Origin: Bradyrhizobium sp.
Lineage (GTDB): Bacteria; Pseudomonadota; Alphaproteobacteria; Rhizobiales; Xanthobacteraceae
Length of the DNA stretch: 7,725 bases
Direction of reading: 5' to 3'
Assembly: GCA_028290165.1 (NCBI GenBank)
Contig: JAQGKJ010000363.1
Span: forward strand, 1-7,725
Position 1 is the first letter of the stretch, and every line of letters begins with the position of its first letter. A program made the position numbers and the translations under genes. The notes below the pieces were generated by a model that had not been told where the DNA came from, did not search any database, and saw only the letters and a list, made by a program, of their open reading frames with translations. Below, one piece after another: positions 4,887 to 7,725 of the stretch.

Positions 4887-7388
4887 GTGCGATACGCCTC
4901 CGATCTCCGTCCCCACGCCATGCCGGCGGCGCTGCTGGTCCTGACCGGCATTGCGGCACTCTATGCCGCGAGGGCCGGGGGCTACGTCCCGTTCGTGATG
5001 GCGATGGTCGCGCTCACCGCGATCGTTGGCGTCGGGCTCAACATTCTGGTCGGATTGACCGGGCAGATATCGCTCGGCCATGTCGGGTTTTACGCGATCG
5101 GCGCCTATACGGTGGCGATCCTGTCGCTGGAGGGCATCAGCTTCTGGATCGCCCTGCCTGCGGCCGGATTGATCGCGGGCGCGATCGGCCTGCTGTTGTC
5201 GCTGCCGGCCTTGCGCGTCACCGGTCCATATCTTGCGATGGTGACCATCGCGTTTGCCTTCATCGTTCAGCATCTCAGTATTGAGTGGCGCGGGCTTACC
5301 GGAGGCTCGAACGGTTTGATGGGGTTCGCGCCGCCGTCGATCGGCGGCGTGAGCTTTACCGAGCGCGAGATGGCGCTGCTCGCGATCGCCATCGCCGGCG
5401 CCTCGATGATTTTCTTTCACCGGCTGGCGGTCTCGGCCTGGGGCAGGGCGATGGTAGCCGTGCGCGATGCCGAGGTCGCGGCGCGCTCGATCGGCCTCAA
5501 CCCCGTCAACGTCAAGGCCGCGGCATTCATGCTGTCGGCGGCTTTCGCCGGCATCTCCGGCGGCATTTTCGCTTCGCTGCTGGCGTTCGTAGCACCCGAT
5601 TCCTTTCCGTTCTCGCAATCGATCCTGTTCTTGTTTGCCTGTGTGGTCGGCGGCGCCGGCTGGGTGCTCGGCCCGGCGGTAGGAGCCGCCATCACCGTGG
5701 TGTTGCCGGAGCTGCTGTCCAATCTGGCGGAATATCGCCTGCTGTTCTTCGGCGTGCTGCTGCTGATCGTGCTTTGGCTGGCGCCGGAGGGAATACTTGG
5801 CACCCTTGCGCGCCTGTTCCGCCGGCTCGATCCGCGCGTTGCCGACGCGGGCAATTTCGATGTCGCTGGCTTTCTCGCCGGCCGCAACCGCACTCCGCTC
5901 ACTATCGATGGCATCGGTATCAGTTTCGGCGGCATCAAGGCGGCATCCAGTGTCAGCTTCATGGCCGAACCGGGCAGGGTCACAAGCGTGATCGGCCCCA
6001 ACGGCGCCGGCAAGACCACGGTGCTCAACATGATCGGCGGATTCTATCGGCCGGACGTCGGCAGCATCCGGCTCGGGGAAGAGCAACTCGCCGGCGCTCC
6101 CGCATGGAAAGTGGCCCGCGCCGGAATCGGACGGACGTACCAGACCACAAAACTGTTCGAATCCATGAGCGTCGTCGACAACGTCCTGATCGCGATGTGC
6201 GGCGGACGGTTGGGGTCGATGCTGTCAGTGGCCGCCACCGCTGCCGGCGTACAGGCGGCCGAAGCGCTCCTGGTATTCGTCGGCTATCACGGCGCGCTGG
6301 CGGCTGTTGCAGGCGATCTTCCCCATGTCGACCGCCGGCTGGTCGAAATCGCCCGCGCGCTGGCGATGCGGCCGCGCGTCTTGCTGCTCGACGAACCGGC
6401 GGCTGGTCTGATGTCCGCCGACAAGGACGCGCTCGGCGGTTTGCTGCGGCGGATCGCCAGTTCCGGAATCGCGGTCATCCTGGTCGAGCACGACATGCGC
6501 CTGGTGATGGGAATCTCGGATCATGTTGTGGTGCTGGATGCCGGCCAGCCGATTGCGGCGGGCTCGCCGAACGAGATCCGCAGGGATTCCAGGGTTCTGG
6601 CCGCCTATCTCGGCGGCGCCGAGATGCGGGCAAGGGCGCGGCAGCAGGCCTGGGACGGACCGTCGGACGCGGTGTTGACCGCGATCGGTCTCACCGCCGG
6701 CTATGGCGCTGCGCCGGTGCTGCAAAAACTCAATTTCCAGGTGCGGCCGGGCGAAATGGTGGCGCTGATCGGCGCCAATGGCGCCGGCAAATCGACCATC
6801 ATGCGCGCGGTGGCCGGGCTGCTGCGTCCGATCGAGGGCGACGTCATTCTCGATGACGTCAGGATCGAGCGCATGGAGGCGCACCGCATCGCGGGCCGTG
6901 GCCTGGCGCTGGTGCCGGAAGGGCGGCAGGTATTTCCGGAGCTTTCCGTCTACGACAATCTCGAACTCGGCGCCCATACCCGCGACAAGGTCGATTATGC
7001 CGCCGAGATCGACGCGCTTCTGACGCGGTTTCCGCGCCTCCGCGACCGCTTGCACAGCCTTGCTGGTTTGCTCTCCGGAGGCGAGCAGCAGATGCTCGCG
7101 ATCGCGCGCGGCATGATGGCGAAGCCCCGCATCCTGCTGCTCGACGAGCCTTCGCTCGGGCTGGCGCCTGCCATGATCAACGAGCTGTTCGATGTATTGG
7201 CGGATCTGCGCGACGAAGGGATCACGATTCTGGTGGTCGATCAGATGGCGGTTCTGGCGCTCGCTGTGGCGGACCGCGGCTATGTGATCGACTCCGGTCA
7301 AATCGTGCGCGAAGATAGCGCCGCTAACCTCGCCAGAGATCCCGAGGTCGAGGCGGCCTATCTCGGGCATGTCGAAGCAGCGCAATAG
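4887..7388 (+). CDS. livM/livG/livF: LivM-LivG-LivF fusion: permease plus two ATPase domains in one chain
   Basis: This 833-residue protein starts at GTG, one base after the livH stop. Residues 1-305 are a LivM permease (GLTGQISLGHVGFYAIGAYT at 56-75; APEGILG at 299-305). After a linker of about 32 residues, 338-577 form a LivG ATPase: Walker A GPNGAGKTT (370-378), Q-loop Gln419, Walker B LLLDEP (499-504) and H-loop His535. Its signature is LPHVD (478-482), without the usual glycine. After an 18-residue linker, 596-833 form a LivF ATPase: Walker A GANGAGKST (629-637), Gln681, signature LSGGEQQ (729-735), Walker B with Asp753/Glu754, and Gln786 at the H-loop position. No stop or frame change interrupts the joins, so this is a true fusion. 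With LivH it gives a complete importer from two chains. LivM-LivG fusions are well known; the added LivF domain is less usual. Confidence 0.93.
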   Translation: MRYASDLRPHAMPAALLVLTGIAALYAARAGGYVPFVMAMVALTAIVGVGLNILVGLTGQISLGHVGFYAIGAYTVAILSLEGISFWIALPAAGLIAGAIGLLLSLPALRVTGPYLAMVTIAFAFIVQHLSIEWRGLTGGSNGLMGFAPPSIGGVSFTEREMALLAIAIAGASMIFFHRLAVSAWGRAMVAVRDAEVAARSIGLNPVNVKAAAFMLSAAFAGISGGIFASLLAFVAPDSFPFSQSILFLFACVVGGAGWVLGPAVGAAITVVLPELLSNLAEYRLLFFGVLLLIVLWLAPEGILGTLARLFRRLDPRVADAGNFDVAGFLAGRNRTPLTIDGIGISFGGIKAASSVSFMAEPGRVTSVIGPNGAGKTTVLNMIGGFYRPDVGSIRLGEEQLAGAPAWKVARAGIGRTYQTTKLFESMSVVDNVLIAMCGGRLGSMLSVAATAAGVQAAEALLVFVGYHGALAAVAGDLPHVDRRLVEIARALAMRPRVLLLDEPAAGLMSADKDALGGLLRRIASSGIAVILVEHDMRLVMGISDHVVVLDAGQPIAAGSPNEIRRDSRVLAAYLGGAEMRARARQQAWDGPSDAVLTAIGLTAGYGAAPVLQKLNFQVRPGEMVALIGANGAGKSTIMRAVAGLLRPIEGDVILDDVRIERMEAHRIAGRGLALVPEGRQVFPELSVYDNLELGAHTRDKVDYAAEIDALLTRFPRLRDRLHSLAGLLSGGEQQMLAIARGMMAKPRILLLDEPSLGLAPAMINELFDVLADLRDEGITILVVDQMAVLALAVADRGYVIDSGQIVREDSAANLARDPEVEAAYLGHVEAAQ

Positions 7389-7396
7389 GCAGGCGG

Positions 7397-7725
7397 ATGC
7401 CGTTCGATTTTGTTCTGCGCAGTGGACGCATCGCCGGCCGTGACCACGAGCTGGTCGATATCGGCGTGCGCGACGGGCGCATTGCCGCGATCGGTCCGAG
7501 TCTTGAAACTAATAGTGCGCGCGATGTTGCGCTGCACGGAAGGCTGCTGGTTCCAGGTTTCGTCGAAACCCATATCCATCTCGACAAGTCCTGCATCTCC
7601 GATCGCTGTGGCTGCGAGCGCGGGACCCTGCAGGAAGCGATTGCCGCAGTGGCGACGGCGAAGGCCGCCTTCACCGAGGACGACATCTACACCCGGGCGC
7701 GGCGCACCCTGGAGCGGGCGATCGT
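7397..7725 (+). CDS. cytosine-deaminase-like amidohydrolase (partial, C-terminus outside window)
   Basis: The first 109 codons are present, starting at the ATG 8 nt after the fusion gene with a weak AGGCAGG upstream; the frame is open to the window end. The N-terminal beta-sandwich part (FDFVLRSGRIAG, VDIGVRDGRIAAIGP) leads into VPGFVETHIHLDKS (residues 52-65). HIHLDK (59-64) carries the two metal-binding histidines and the Leu-Asp-Lys form typical of the CodA/AtzC branch of the amidohydrolase superfamily. The following RGTLQEAI and FTEDDIYTRARRTLERAI also resemble cytosine deaminase. Such cytoplasmic metal enzymes hydrolyse amino or amide groups on pyrimidines, triazines, creatinine-like rings or cyclic ureides. 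Position at the end of the importer operon suggests it acts on the imported compound. Remaining metal ligands and substrate residues lie outside the window, so the reaction is not assigned. Cys66, Cys71 and Cys73 near the metal motif are notable. Confidence 0.87.
   Translation, partial: MPFDFVLRSGRIAGRDHELVDIGVRDGRIAAIGPSLETNSARDVALHGRLLVPGFVETHIHLDKSCISDRCGCERGTLQEAIAAVATAKAAFTEDDIYTRARRTLERAI

Noticed and set aside
4883..4887. Possible frameshift splitting a LivH-LivM fusion
   Set aside because: LivH ends in a normal APNGLFG-like tail (ALMPNGLFG) and the next gene begins with its own GTG and a normal LivM N-terminus; ordinary tight operon spacing explains it.
4824..6086. Long minus-strand open frame (420 codons) opposite the fusion gene
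   Set aside because: It is antisense to a clear permease/ATPase gene, rich in Arg, Asp, Gln and His as expected from a high-GC shadow frame, and shows no family motif.
5285..6856. Plus-strand alternative frame (523 codons) within the fusion gene
   Set aside because: Arg-rich out-of-frame translation of the real gene; the conserved ABC motifs are all in the other frame.
6225..7385. Minus-strand open frame (386 codons) opposite the ATPase domains
   Set aside because: Same shadow pattern opposite well-conserved Walker and signature motifs; no recognisable domain or ribosome site.

Overview
The window is high-GC DNA with dense, co-directional coding. Base composition, codon use and gene content suggest an alphaproteobacterium of the Bradyrhizobium/Rhodopseudomonas type. 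That placement is inferred from style, not from a marker gene. It reads as part of one chromosomal nitrogen-compound uptake and breakdown locus. No mobile element, CRISPR array, tRNA or rRNA was seen.

Layout. On the minus strand at the left edge are two translationally coupled genes reading leftward: a 55-residue ribbon-helix-helix-like protein (229-396) and the start of a DUF1989 / urea-carboxylase-associated family gene (running off the window at base 1). A 314-bp divergent control region (397-710) follows. It carries two related 16-bp operator-like sites, one in front of each transcription unit. From 711 to the right edge everything is on the plus strand: a GntR-type regulator with an FCD ligand domain (711-1463); a Tat-exported BMP/PnrA-type substrate-binding protein (1522-2622); a second, Sec-exported LivJ-type substrate-binding protein (2760-3947); a LivH-type permease (4016-4885); a single 833-residue polypeptide fusing LivM permease, LivG ATPase and LivF ATPase (4887-7388); and the first 109 codons of a cytosine-deaminase-like amidohydrolase (7397 onward, cut by the window end). 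Hairpins sit between the two binding proteins and, much more clearly, between the second binding protein and livH.

How it may work together. The GntR protein probably senses a small ligand and controls both arms through the paired operators. The binding proteins would deliver a substrate to a LivH/LivM-GF importer, and the amidohydrolase would hydrolyse or deaminate it in the cytoplasm. The BMP fold (known for nucleosides), the CodA-like amidohydrolase and the DUF1989 gene (family linked to urea/carboxyguanidine metabolism) point to a nitrogen-rich small molecule such as a nucleobase, cyclic amide, amidine or ureide, rather than to leucine. The substrate cannot be read from sequence alone.

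The most unusual points are the three-domain transporter fusion; the loss of the signature glycine in its first ATPase, paired with a Gln H-loop in its second; two substrate-binding proteins of different families in front of one permease set; and the paired palindromic operators.
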